Source: Methylomagnum ishizawai
GTDB lineage: Bacteria; Pseudomonadota; Gammaproteobacteria; Methylococcales; Methylomonadaceae
Assembly: GCA_945861705.1 (NCBI GenBank)
Contig: CAMAVM010000011.1
Span: 1-57,798, forward strand
Length of the DNA stretch: 57,798 nt
Reading direction: 5' to 3'
Notes under the pieces: model-generated
Seen by the model: the letters and a program-made list of their open reading frames with translations, nothing else
Database searches by the model: none
What the model was told of the DNA's origin: nothing
Made by a program: the position numbers and the translations under genes
Shown here: piece after piece, positions 26,886 through 35,160 of the stretch
How the letters are laid out: each line of letters opens with the position of its first letter
Numbering within the stretch: position 1 is the first letter of the stretch

Positions 26886-28250
26886 ATGCATATCCCGATT
26901 TCGCCACCCGAATACAGCAAATTGCTCGAAGAGATTGTAAAACAATCTTCCCCCAAACGGCTCATTGACATATTTTCCTCCAGAATTTCTCCTGAACCTA
27001 AAGGAAAGTACTATCACTGGGATAAGTTAAGGCATCTGAAAGATGCCCCAAATGGCTTAAACCATAGGGAGTGGTGGTTTGGGATCAAATCAGCAAGACA
27101 GTCGCTATATCAGGCACTCCCCCACAAGGCAAAAAACGGTTCTTCCTTTGTCTACGCCGAAACTAATTCAATGCGGAGTTTATTGCATAAGATCGATTTA
27201 CATGGCGGGGGAGAATTAAAATCAACTGCCCAAGTAGCAAACCCTGCTACACGAGATAGCTATTTGATCAACTCTTTGATTGAAGAGGCTATTACTTCAA
27301 GCCAACTTGAGGGTGCTGCCACTACTAGAAAAGTAGCTAAAGAAATGCTACGTGAAAAACGGTTACCACGAGACCGTTCGGAGCGGATGATTGTAAACAA
27401 TTACAGGGCGATGGAATTTATAAATGAAATCGGCAATGAAGATTTGACTCCTGAAATAATCTTAAGACTACAAGAAATACTAACAGAAAATACTTTGGAT
27501 AACGAAAACGCTATCGGCAAATGGCGCGGCAATGACGAAGTTTATGTGAGTGATGAAAGGGACGCTACAATCCTGCATATTCCCCCAACCTATAAAGAAG
27601 TGCCTAGCAGAATTGAAAAAATCTGTAATTTTGCCAATGACAGAAACCAAAATGAGTTCCTTCACCCCGTGATTCGGGCCGTTTTACTGCATTTTTTATT
27701 GGCCTATGACCACCCATTTGAAGACGGAAACGGACGCACTGCCCGTGCATTGTTCTATTGGTCAATGCTTCGGCAAGGATATTGGACAATGGAATTTGTC
27801 TCAATTTCTAAAATACTCAAAAAAGCACCAGCCCAATATAACCGTTCGTATTTATATACAGAAACAGACCAGGATGATGTAACTTATTTCATCCTGCATC
27901 AGTTGAAGGTTATTTTGCGATCGATTGAAGAACTTCTTGAATATTTGAAGAAAAAGTCTGACGAACAACGAGATTTAGAAAGCGTAATACATAAATCCAC
28001 AACATTGCAACAAACACTAAACTATCGCCAACTTGCTGCATTAAACAGAGCTTTAAAATTACCCAATACAATTTTTACAGTAGAAAGTCATCGAGGGTCA
28101 CATAATGTAACTTATGACACGGCTAGGACTGATTTGTTGCTGCTAGAGAAGTATGGGTTGTTTAATAAATCCAAAAGAGGGCGTGCTTTTATTTTTATGG
28201 CAACGGGAGATTTACGGGAAAAATTAGCAAGTCTTTCTTCGCCGGAATAA
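26886..28250 (+). CDS. Fic family AMP-transferase with N-terminal inhibitory motif
   Basis: The 454-residue protein has the complete Fic active-site motif HPFEDGNGR at residues 276-284, including the catalytic His and the ATP-anion-binding Arg. An inhibitory-helix motif of the S-x3-E-G type (SSQLEG, residues 138-143) lies before the Fic core, which marks it as a self-inhibited class II Fic protein. The C-terminal ~70 residues (LAALNRALKLPNTIFTVES ... YDTARTDLLLLEKYGLF) resemble a winged helix. Fic proteins modify target proteins, usually by AMPylation; the target is not evident. No separate antitoxin gene adjoins. Its place between acetoacetyl-CoA synthetase and the tyrosine genes suggests an insertion. 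Confidence 0.88.
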   Translation: MHIPISPPEYSKLLEEIVKQSSPKRLIDIFSSRISPEPKGKYYHWDKLRHLKDAPNGLNHREWWFGIKSARQSLYQALPHKAKNGSSFVYAETNSMRSLLHKIDLHGGGELKSTAQVANPATRDSYLINSLIEEAITSSQLEGAATTRKVAKEMLREKRLPRDRSERMIVNNYRAMEFINEIGNEDLTPEIILRLQEILTENTLDNENAIGKWRGNDEVYVSDERDATILHIPPTYKEVPSRIEKICNFANDRNQNEFLHPVIRAVLLHFLLAYDHPFEDGNGRTARALFYWSMLRQGYWTMEFVSISKILKKAPAQYNRSYLYTETDQDDVTYFILHQLKVILRSIEELLEYLKKKSDEQRDLESVIHKSTTLQQTLNYRQLAALNRALKLPNTIFTVESHRGSHNVTYDTARTDLLLLEKYGLFNKSKRGRAFIFMATGDLREKLASLSSPE

Positions 28251-28324
28251 CAACTGAATTCTTACCTACTGCATTTCAATATGGGCTTGTATGTATTTGG
28301 GTAAGAGTGGAGGTGGTTAACGCT

Positions 28325-29227
28325 TTAATGAACCGCCGCCAACTCATGCCTTTGTTCATCCAACCCATCCCAAAATGCCGCAACACCGTCCAGCATTTCA
28401 TTGCCGTAATGGATAAATCTGTCTTCGTCGAGTTCCAAAGTGAAATACAGTTCCTCCAATTCTTCCTGGGTATGGGCAGCATGTTGGCATTCCAGTTGGT
28501 CGTGCCAGATGAAAAATCCCAGAGGTAAGTGAGTTCCATTCCGTTCGTTAAACAGGTGGAAACCTTTGATTAATTGCCCCCAAAATCCGGCGGCGGCCCA
28601 GTTTTCAACTGCATAACTGGCGGCTTGAGACACTTGGTAGTCATCACCGCCATAAAGCCGGATCAGTTCATCGCAGAAAAACAGCGTGGATTTTGTGCCG
28701 TGTTTGGGTTGGCCTATTTCGGCAAACGAAAGGCCGAGCTTTTTTGCCAGGTTATACAGCCACTCAAAATGACCTGCGCCAAAGTGAAAAACACCGCCTT
28801 CTACGCTGCCTTCCGTAGAGCCAAGATTGTCCCTGCCGCTTGTCTGCCGAGTCGGTTTGAAGCGTACACCGATTTCATTCGCCAAAATTTCTTTTGATGC
28901 CCGCATACTTTCCAGCGTATCGGCATGGATCATCTTGTGCAATTGGGCGATTAGGAACTGGTTGGAAAACACCGAAAATTGGATGATAAAAGCCTTGATT
29001 TGTGCCAGATTCTGGTCGCCATGTTCAAACCATACCGCGTAGCGGTTGTCGGTAATGACGCGATGCTTTAGCAGTTCCGTATTGATACGCTGTTGAAACT
29101 TGAGAAACCGTTTTGCTTTATCGAAGGAATATTCATTCCGCCCTTCACTGAGCGCTATCAGTGATGGCGTTGTCAATCCCTCGATATGATGCTTATGTGC
29201 AAAATCGGCTAATTGCTCGTTTAGCAT
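28325..29227 (-). CDS. Heme-oxygenase-like diiron oxidase (HDO) candidate
   Basis: I recognise no named enzyme, but the 300-residue helical protein shows a metal-ligand pattern of the HDO superfamily (CADD, UndA, SznF type): Glu118 in ANEIG, His153 in AGHFEWLYNLAKKLG, Glu208 in SYAVENW, and the H-x3-D/E-x2-H signature as HDQLECQH (His242, Glu246, His249). Spacings from His153 onward resemble those I recall for CADD; an insertion of about 25 residues separates the first two ligands. Glu replaces the usual Asp in the last motif. Such proteins use two irons (or Fe/Mn) and oxygen on amino- or fatty-acid substrates. It is divergent from the tyrosine operon, sharing its 140-base control region. A TenA/PqqC-like non-metal role is the main alternative. 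Confidence 0.55.
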   Translation of the reverse strand: MLNEQLADFAHKHHIEGLTTPSLIALSEGRNEYSFDKAKRFLKFQQRINTELLKHRVITDNRYAVWFEHGDQNLAQIKAFIIQFSVFSNQFLIAQLHKMIHADTLESMRASKEILANEIGVRFKPTRQTSGRDNLGSTEGSVEGGVFHFGAGHFEWLYNLAKKLGLSFAEIGQPKHGTKSTLFFCDELIRLYGGDDYQVSQAASYAVENWAAAGFWGQLIKGFHLFNERNGTHLPLGFFIWHDQLECQHAAHTQEELEELYFTLELDEDRFIHYGNEMLDGVAAFWDGLDEQRHELAAVH

Positions 29228-29285
29228 GATGCACCTCCGGTAAAGGTTGCGATTTGTTATCGATTTGACATAAGCCGGATTAGAT

Positions 29286-29314
29286 AAGTTTCAGACGTTA
29301 AAGCAGTGAAACTT
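29286..29314 (+). promoter_or_regulatory. Inverted repeat between the HDO and hpd genes (possible operator)
   Basis: AAGTTTCA and TGAAACTT form a perfect 8-bp inverted repeat with a 13-base spacer in the 139-base divergent intergenic region. Its size and place suit a dimeric regulator that could control both the diiron-oxidase gene and the tyrosine operon. The regulator is not identified. Confidence 0.45.
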
Positions 29315-29342
29315 AATAATAAAATTCGAGTCAGATTATTCA

Positions 29343-29348
29343 TATAAT
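29343..29348 (+). promoter_or_regulatory. Possible -10 box of the tyrosine-degradation operon
   Basis: A perfect TATAAT lies 18 bases before the hpd ATG, with a GGAG ribosome site between them. No good -35 hexamer is visible at 15-18 bases upstream; the inverted repeat at 29286-29314 covers the region just beyond, which would fit an activator-dependent promoter. Confidence 0.35.
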
Positions 29349-29366
29349 GAAAGCGGAGACAGTGCA

Positions 29367-30422
29367 ATGAACAGTGCAGCAAATCCGGTTGGGACAGATG
29401 GCTTTGAATTCGTCGAATACACCGCACCGGATACCCGTGAGTTAGAACGATTATTTACCCTTATGGGTTTCGCCGCCATCGCAAAACACCGTTCCAAGGA
29501 TGTGGTGCTTTACCGGCAAGGACAAATCAATTTCATCATCAACCATGAGCCGGACAGTTTCGCCCAAGCTTTTGCGAAAGTGCATGGTCCGTCCATTTGT
29601 GCCTTTGCGATTAGGGTCAAAAATGCTGCTGAATGCTTCAACCGTGCCATCAAATTGGGTGCCCAGCCCTATCAAGGCCATATCGGGCCGATGGAACTCA
29701 ACATTCCGGCAATCCGTGGCATAGGGCGCAGCCTTATCTATCTGGTGGATCGTTATGGTGAGGAGCATTCCATTTATGACGTGGATTTTATACCGCTAGA
29801 AGACGTGAATCCACGACCTATAGGGGTTGGGCTGACCGCTATCGACCACTTAACCCATAATGTTTACCACGGCGGCATGGACAAATGGGCGGAATTTTAC
29901 CAATGGTTATTCAATTTTCGTGAAATCCGCTATTTTGATATCCACGGTAAGGTTACCGGATTGAAATCCCGCGCCATGACCAGCCCTTGCGGCAAGATTC
30001 GTATCCCGATCAACGAACCGACCGATTCCAAATCACAAATCCAGGAATATCTGGATGTATACCACGGCGAGGGCATACAGCATATCGCCCTGTTTACCGA
30101 TGACATCTACGCTACAGTGGAACAATTGCGCGGTAACGGTATCCAGTTTATGGACATTCCTGATACCTACTATGATGCGGTCGATGCAAGGGTGCCAGGC
30201 CATCATGAGGCATTGGAACGGTTGCGTAAAGACAGGATATTAATAGACGGCGCACCTGAACGCGGTGCTGGGTTGTTACTGCAAATTTTCACCAATACCG
30301 TGATCGGCCCCATCTTCTTTGAAATCATCCAACGCAAAGGCAATGAAGGTTTTGGGGAAGGCAATTTTCAAGCGTTGTTTGAAGCTATCGAGAATGACCA
30401 GATCAAAAGGGGCGTGATCTGA
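29367..30422 (+). CDS. hpd: 4-hydroxyphenylpyruvate dioxygenase
   Basis: The 351-residue protein is a two-module vicinal-oxygen-chelate dioxygenase. The iron ligands can be placed as His in AIDHLTHNVY, His in GIQHIALFTDDIY and Glu in GPIFFEIIQRKG; the C-terminal GFGEGNFQALFEAIE segment is the family's active-site lid. It converts 4-hydroxyphenylpyruvate to homogentisate. It begins a tightly packed operon: its TGA overlaps the ATG of the homogentisate dioxygenase gene by one base. No tyrosine aminotransferase gene is present in the window, so the first step must be supplied elsewhere. Confidence 0.95.
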   Translation: MNSAANPVGTDGFEFVEYTAPDTRELERLFTLMGFAAIAKHRSKDVVLYRQGQINFIINHEPDSFAQAFAKVHGPSICAFAIRVKNAAECFNRAIKLGAQPYQGHIGPMELNIPAIRGIGRSLIYLVDRYGEEHSIYDVDFIPLEDVNPRPIGVGLTAIDHLTHNVYHGGMDKWAEFYQWLFNFREIRYFDIHGKVTGLKSRAMTSPCGKIRIPINEPTDSKSQIQEYLDVYHGEGIQHIALFTDDIYATVEQLRGNGIQFMDIPDTYYDAVDARVPGHHEALERLRKDRILIDGAPERGAGLLLQIFTNTVIGPIFFEIIQRKGNEGFGEGNFQALFEAIENDQIKRGVI

Positions 30423-31537
30423 TGCCTTGGATCAATATACCCAAAGTAGAAGGTCAATCATCACGGCAAGCGCATACAGACCTTCCGGCAAATACTTTCG
30501 AGCGGGAATTAGGCAAGGAAGGGTTTTATGGGCCTGCCACCCAGATGTACCATCGTCACCCGCCTACGTCTTGGGTAAGGGTTGAAGGCAAGTTACGTCC
30601 CCATGCTTTTGACACCAAAAAACTGGCACTTTCAGGAAGCTGCCCGTGGGATGCGAGCTTGCTATTCAGCAACGCCAACACGCAAATACGCTTTATGAAG
30701 TTGGAAAACGACATGGATCATCTGGTCAGGAATGCTGATGGCGACGAATTGCTCTTCGTGCATCAAGGTGCAGGTGAATTATTCTGCGATTACGGTCATT
30801 TAAATTTTGGCGAAGGCGATTATATTCTGCTGCCGCGTGGCACGATGTGGCGCATGAACGTGAGGGAACGTGTTAGTGCATTGCTGGTCGAGGCGACCAA
30901 CGACAGCTACCGATTGCCGGAAAAAGGGCTGATTGGAAACCAGGCGATTTTCGATCCTGCCATTTTGGATGTGCCTAAAATTGATGATGCGTTCCTTGCC
31001 CAGCAAAATGAAGCGGAATGGAAGGTGGTGGTCAAAAAAAGCAATCAACTGAGTACGATTACCTACGCTTTCAATCCATTGGACGCCGTCGGCTGGCACG
31101 GCACGTTGATGCCAGTACGCCTTAATTGGCGGGACATCAGGCCATTGATGAGCCAACGCTACCATGTGCCGCCTTCAGCCCATACCACTTTCACTACCAG
31201 CCGTTTTGTCGTCTGCACCTTCGTGCCACGGCCTTTTGAAACCGACCCTAACGCATTGAACGTGCCTTTTTTCCATAGCAATGATGATTATGATGAACTG
31301 ATTTTCTATCATGCCGGCCAGTTTTTTTCTCGGAATCATATCTACCCAGGCATGATAAGCTTGCACCCCAGTGGAATCCCGCACGGCCCGCATCCCAAAG
31401 CCTTGCAGAATGCCGAGAAAAAACGCGGGACGATGACGGATGAGGTGGCGGTGATGATTGATACCCGAAATGCGTTGGAAATTTCCGACGAGGCCAAAAC
31501 AATCGAGTGGCTTGGTTATGTGGATTCTTGGAAATGA
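30422..31537 (+). CDS. hmgA: Homogentisate 1,2-dioxygenase
   Basis: The 371-residue cupin-type dioxygenase opens the homogentisate ring to maleylacetoacetate. Visible family text includes YHRHPPTSWVRVEG, DELLFVHQGAGELFCDYGHL, the downstream YDELIFYHAGQFFSRN and SLHPSGIPHGPHP with the His/Glu residues that hold iron. It is shorter than the ~430-residue human-type enzyme but similar in size to other short bacterial homologues. The gene overlaps hpd by one base and fah by four bases (ATGA), evidence of one transcript. Confidence 0.92.
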   Translation: MPWINIPKVEGQSSRQAHTDLPANTFERELGKEGFYGPATQMYHRHPPTSWVRVEGKLRPHAFDTKKLALSGSCPWDASLLFSNANTQIRFMKLENDMDHLVRNADGDELLFVHQGAGELFCDYGHLNFGEGDYILLPRGTMWRMNVRERVSALLVEATNDSYRLPEKGLIGNQAIFDPAILDVPKIDDAFLAQQNEAEWKVVVKKSNQLSTITYAFNPLDAVGWHGTLMPVRLNWRDIRPLMSQRYHVPPSAHTTFTTSRFVVCTFVPRPFETDPNALNVPFFHSNDDYDELIFYHAGQFFSRNHIYPGMISLHPSGIPHGPHPKALQNAEKKRGTMTDEVAVMIDTRNALEISDEAKTIEWLGYVDSWK

Positions 31538-32514
31538 AACTTGCCACCCTTAAAACTGCTGACCGGGACGGCAGTCTGGTCGTCGTTAACCGCGAACTGA
31601 CCAAAGTGAAACCTGTTCCCGATATTGCATTGACCCTGCAAGCAGCACTGGATAACTGGAGAGAGGTAGAACCTCAACTGCAATGGGTTTATAAGATACT
31701 TAACGAAGGCGAGTGTGAAAGTATTCCTTTCGATCCTTGCCAAGTGGCTGCCCCATTGCCCAGGGCTTACCAATGGCTGGACGGCAGTGCCTATTTGAGC
31801 CACGTCGAACGGGTGCGGAAAGCGCGTGGAGCGGAAATACCGGAAAATTTATACCATGACCCATTAATGTATCAAGGGGCTTCGGATAACATGCTGGGTG
31901 CTTGTGACCCAATAGAAGCCGCCAGCGAAGGCTGGGGCATCGATTTTGAAGCCGAAGTCGGCGTGATTACTGATGATGTGGCATATGGCGTATCCGTCAA
32001 TGATGCTGCCGCCCATATCAAGCTGGTCGTGTTGGTTAACGATGTTTCATTGCGGAACCTGATCCCAGATGAACTTGCCAAAGGCTTTGGTTTCCTGCAC
32101 GGCAAACCGGCCAGTGCTTTTTCACCCGTTGCAGTCACGCCCGACGAACTGGGTACGGCTTGGGAAAATAGCAAATTACACTTGCCCTTAAATGTCACTT
32201 GGAATGACAAGTTAGTGGGCAATGCCAATGCTGGCGAGGATATGCAATTCAGTTTTGCGAGGTTGATCCATCATGCCGCCAAGTCACGAAAACTGGCTGC
32301 CGGCACGATTATTGGCTCCGGTACGGTCAGTAATGTTGACCCGACGAAAGGGTATTCCTGCATTGTCGAAAAGCGGGTCGTTGAAATCATAGAAACCGGT
32401 TCAGCCATTACAGAATACTTAAGATATGGGGATAAAATACGGATAGAAATGCGGGATGGACAAGGACATTCAATCTTCGGTGCAATAGAACAGGAAGTCA
32501 GGCCGTGTCAGTAA
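31534..32514 (+). CDS. Fumarylacetoacetate hydrolase family protein
   Basis: The ~326-residue protein shows the FAH catalytic core: DFEAEVGVITDDV with the metal-binding acidic residues, LVVLVNDVSLRNLIP, and GTIIGSGTVSNVDPTKGYSCI. It should split fumarylacetoacetate to fumarate and acetoacetate, the last step of tyrosine breakdown. The ATG at 31534 is chosen over an in-frame GTG at 31507 because it overlaps the hmgA stop as ATGA and gives the usual N-terminus MKLATLK. It overlaps the next gene by 10 bases. Confidence 0.9.
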   Translation: MKLATLKTADRDGSLVVVNRELTKVKPVPDIALTLQAALDNWREVEPQLQWVYKILNEGECESIPFDPCQVAAPLPRAYQWLDGSAYLSHVERVRKARGAEIPENLYHDPLMYQGASDNMLGACDPIEAASEGWGIDFEAEVGVITDDVAYGVSVNDAAAHIKLVVLVNDVSLRNLIPDELAKGFGFLHGKPASAFSPVAVTPDELGTAWENSKLHLPLNVTWNDKLVGNANAGEDMQFSFARLIHHAAKSRKLAAGTIIGSGTVSNVDPTKGYSCIVEKRVVEIIETGSAITEYLRYGDKIRIEMRDGQGHSIFGAIEQEVRPCQ

Positions 32515-33152
32515 TCCTGTACAGTTATTTCAGGAGTTCCGCCGCGTATCGGGTACGTATTGTGTTGAACCTGAAAAATATTGACTATGAAATCCGCCCC
32601 GTTCACTTGCTCAAAAACGGCGGTGAACAATTCAATGTCGATTATCTGGCGCTTAATCCACAGGGACGGGTACCCGTCCTGGTGGTGGAAAATAAGGTTC
32701 TGACCCAATCATCCGCGATTATCGAGTATCTGGAAGAAGCCTACCCATCACCGCCGTTGCTGCCTGCTAATGCCATAGAACGCACTTATGTCCGCTCATT
32801 TTCCCAAATCATTGCTTGTGACATCCACCCACTCAATAATTTGCGGGTGTTGAACTACCTAAAAGGCACACTTAAAAATGACTTTGAACAGGCTTGGCGA
32901 ATCCATTGGATACAAGAAGGATTTACCGCCCTGGAACAGCTACTGCAAAAAAGTGATTACTGGGGAAGGTTTTGTTTTGGTGACACACCCAGCATGGCTG
33001 ATGCCTTCCTAATACCACAAGTCTACAATGCCCTGCGTTTTGAATGCGAAATGAACAGTTTTCCACTAATTAGCTGTATTTATGAAAATTGTATGCAGCA
33101 AACCGCATTTTTAAATGCCACGCCGGAAAATCAGCCAGATGCAGAATCCTGA
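32505..33152 (+). CDS. maiA: Maleylacetoacetate isomerase (zeta-class glutathione transferase)
   Basis: The 215-residue protein is a zeta-class GST: catalytic-site text YFRSSAAYRVRIVLNLKN at residues 6-23, LALNPQGRVPVLVVE with the cis-Pro, and QSSAIIEYLEEAYP for glutathione binding, followed by an all-helical domain with DIHPLNNLRVL. It isomerises maleylacetoacetate to fumarylacetoacetate. Translation starts at GTG, 10 bases before the fah stop, so it is probably coupled. It is the last gene of the hpd-hmgA-fah-maiA operon. Confidence 0.92.
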   Translation: MSVILYSYFRSSAAYRVRIVLNLKNIDYEIRPVHLLKNGGEQFNVDYLALNPQGRVPVLVVENKVLTQSSAIIEYLEEAYPSPPLLPANAIERTYVRSFSQIIACDIHPLNNLRVLNYLKGTLKNDFEQAWRIHWIQEGFTALEQLLQKSDYWGRFCFGDTPSMADAFLIPQVYNALRFECEMNSFPLISCIYENCMQQTAFLNATPENQPDAES

Positions 33153-33179
33153 CTTAATCTAAGCTAGCTTGCTTCAATA

Positions 33180-33653
33180 CTAAGCAAATCCAGGCGGATT
33201 CCATTCATCCATCATCTTCTGGCGCGCCACATCAAGACGCGTCGACATCAACGCCGCAAATTTCTTCAGCAGTTCGTAGCCGACTCTCGGATTCTGCTCA
33301 CATCGCGCCAGTATGGCTGCTCCGTCAAACATCAACAATTCTGAATCTTCTTCGGCTTCGGCTTGAAAATTCCATTTATAAGGGGAAATCAGCCAAGACC
33401 AGCCCAAGACTTGATTCTTGCCCAATGTCTGGATTTCTAGGCTAGGACCAATTATTGACGGAATTTTTATCGCAATAAGTCCCGTGTAAACCACATAGAA
33501 TGCGTTCGCGTTTTCACCCTGAAGAAACAGGATTTGCCCTTTTTTGATAACGAATTCGCTAGAACAATCACATAGGAATTTCAGGATATCGTCATCGAGT
33601 CCGGAAAAAAAATCGTGTTCGGACAGATATTCGGCTGTCGATTGGCTACTCAT
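33180..33653 (-). CDS. Stand-alone cyclic nucleotide-binding domain protein
   Basis: The ~157-residue protein is a single cNMP-binding (CRP-type) beta-roll: FFSGLDDDILKFLCDCSSEF, KKGQILFLQGENANAFYVVYTGLIAI, and LGKNQVLGWSWLI. There is no C-terminal helix-turn-helix, so it is not itself a CRP-type transcription factor. The ATG at 33653 has GGAGG 7 bases upstream and is preferred to an earlier in-frame start at 33725. The phosphate-binding cassette is not canonical (GWSWL where CRP has GELGL, and no RTAT), so a ligand cannot be assumed. It converges with maiA. A second single-domain protein of this kind is encoded at 50178-50660. Confidence 0.75.
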   Translation of the reverse strand: MSSQSTAEYLSEHDFFSGLDDDILKFLCDCSSEFVIKKGQILFLQGENANAFYVVYTGLIAIKIPSIIGPSLEIQTLGKNQVLGWSWLISPYKWNFQAEAEEDSELLMFDGAAILARCEQNPRVGYELLKKFAALMSTRLDVARQKMMDEWNPPGFA

Positions 33654-34021
33654 TTCAAACCTCCAAAAAGCAATGGCTGCGAAGGCGCTTAATATTAAGT
33701 TTAACGGTCGTTCTGATTTAATCAAACATTTGTTTGTTTAGGCTCGCTAAAGCAATCCACTTATGAAATATAAGAACTAACCTTATAAAAGTAACTTACT
33801 GAATTTGATGTATTAAATCTTAGAGCATTAATTGCCTCAGCCACTTTATACTGCGTAATTAAGGGGATATTCTTAAGATGCTGTGCAACTATCATCATGA
33901 TACAGACATAAAAAACTGACGTATCGACTCAGTAGGCTATAGATTCTGATATCTTCAATTATCGCCAAGGCTATAACAATACGGGCGGAAAACCCGTCGG
34001 AACTCGCTGAGTTGTGATTAA

Positions 34022-34201
34022 GAGACAGGTTTGAAACCCCGTCTGGTGTGGAGTGGCGTAACACTACATCTGTTCGATGATGTCTTGACTGCTTGTCTTA
34101 CCGAGAGCGATCTTGTCGCCAACGTCCAGCAGTTATTCGATAAAGTGATGGCACTGGGTGCTGAGGATAATATGAGTGCGGTGGCTATTGCTATGATTTA
34201 A
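34022..34201 (+). pseudogene. C-terminal fragment of a PP2C-type protein phosphatase
   Basis: A 59-codon frame between stops reads LKPRLVWSG, LHLFDDVLTACLTESDLV and LGAEDNMSAVAIAMI before a TAA. This is the C-terminal pattern of PrpC/Stp1-type phosphatases (pRl-x-G, lLcSDGLt-x-l, G-x-DN-x-S-x-V). There is no start codon with a ribosome site and no N-terminal half upstream, so it is a gene remnant. The 370 bases before it (33654-34021) hold no other recognisable gene. Confidence 0.55.
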
Positions 34202-34307
34202 AGCGATATTTACAATCGAACAAAAGGAGTCTTCGATATTCTGGCTTGGCAACGCGGGAGAAGTTGCCGAGAAGGTTGGGATGAGGGCTTTAAAATCCAC
34301 CCCTAAA

Positions 34308-34326
34308 CCTCTCCCAGAGGGAGAGG
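34308..34326 (+). repeat. CCTCTCCC palindrome (REP-like intergenic repeat)
   Basis: CCTCTCCC and GGGAGAGG form a perfect 8-bp hairpin with loop AGA. Such CTCTCCC/GGGAGAG palindromes are common dispersed intergenic repeats in proteobacteria. It lies 18 bases after the end of mazG on the plus-strand map and could also act as a weak bidirectional stem-loop, though no T-run follows. Confidence 0.5.
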
Positions 34327-34344
34327 GGATTATTAGAGATTCCA

Positions 34345-35148
34345 TTAAGCTTGTTTTTTAAGTGCCAACTTCGCTTCATCCCAATATATATCAAGTTCAG
34401 CGAGTTGGCATTCTCTTAAGTCACGACCTGTTGCCGCCACTTTTTGTTCTATGTACTGGAAGCGTTTGGAGAATTTTTTAGTGCTGTGTTTAAGCGCGAG
34501 TTCAGGGTTGATGTTTAAATGCCGCGCCAAGTTGACGGTGACCAATAACAAATCGCCTATTTCTTCTTCAATGTGCGCTTGATCGCCCGAAGCCCAAGCT
34601 TCCTTGACTTCATCGAGTTCTTCTTGCACCTTATCGAAAACGGGTTCAACTGCTGTCCAGTCGAAACCAAAATTAGCGGCGCGATCCTGAATTTTTTCGC
34701 ATTCGAGCAGGGCAGGGAGGCTGGCTGCCATGCCATCCAATACGCTGATTTGTTTTGGGTTTTTGTGTTTTTCTTGGCGCTCGTCTGCTTTGGCTTGTTC
34801 CCAAGCTTGATGGCGTTCGGCATCGCTGTTGTAGACGGCATCGGCAAATACGTGCGGATGTCGGCGTACTAACTTGTTACAAATTGCCTCTGATACTTGC
34901 TCAAAGGTGAAGTGTCCGCGTTCAGCCGCAATTTGGGCATGGAAGACGACTTGCAGCAGCAAATCACCCAACTCAGCGCACAAATCATCCATATCATTGC
35001 GCTCAATGGCATCAACGACTTCGTACGCTTCTTCGATAACGTAGGGAATTAAACTGTTGAAATCCTGCTTAATATCCCAGGCGCAACCATCTTCCGGTTG
35101 GCGCAACCGCGCCATGATGTCTAACAGTTGCTGGGTGTTTTTAAGCAT
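34345..35148 (-). CDS. mazG: Nucleoside triphosphate pyrophosphohydrolase MazG
   Basis: This 267-residue protein has two MazG domains. The first has LRQPEDGCAWDIKQDF, the acidic metal site EEAYEVVDAIE and ELGDLLLQVVFHAQIA; the second has ELDEVKEAW and EEIGDLLLVTVNLARHL. MazG hydrolyses (d)NTPs and can lower ppGpp or clear aberrant nucleotides. The length and N-terminus (MLKNTQQLLDIMARLRQ) are normal. It lies 12 bases after the PfkB kinase gene, probably at the end of a gcvH-dgkA-pfkB-mazG transcript. Confidence 0.95.
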   Translation of the reverse strand: MLKNTQQLLDIMARLRQPEDGCAWDIKQDFNSLIPYVIEEAYEVVDAIERNDMDDLCAELGDLLLQVVFHAQIAAERGHFTFEQVSEAICNKLVRRHPHVFADAVYNSDAERHQAWEQAKADERQEKHKNPKQISVLDGMAASLPALLECEKIQDRAANFGFDWTAVEPVFDKVQEELDEVKEAWASGDQAHIEEEIGDLLLVTVNLARHLNINPELALKHSTKKFSKRFQYIEQKVAATGRDLRECQLAELDIYWDEAKLALKKQA

Positions 35149-35160
35149 GTAGTGCTAGGT

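Noticed and set aside
28325..29227. TenA thiaminase or heme oxygenase proper for the HDO candidate
   Set aside because: No thiamine or heme-uptake gene is nearby and the H-x3-E-x2-H end with spaced Glu/His residues fits a dinuclear metal site better. Still not excluded.
33873..34064. Minus-strand 63-codon ORF after the cNMP-domain gene
   Set aside because: No ribosome site; it overlaps the plus-strand PP2C remnant, which explains the sequence better.
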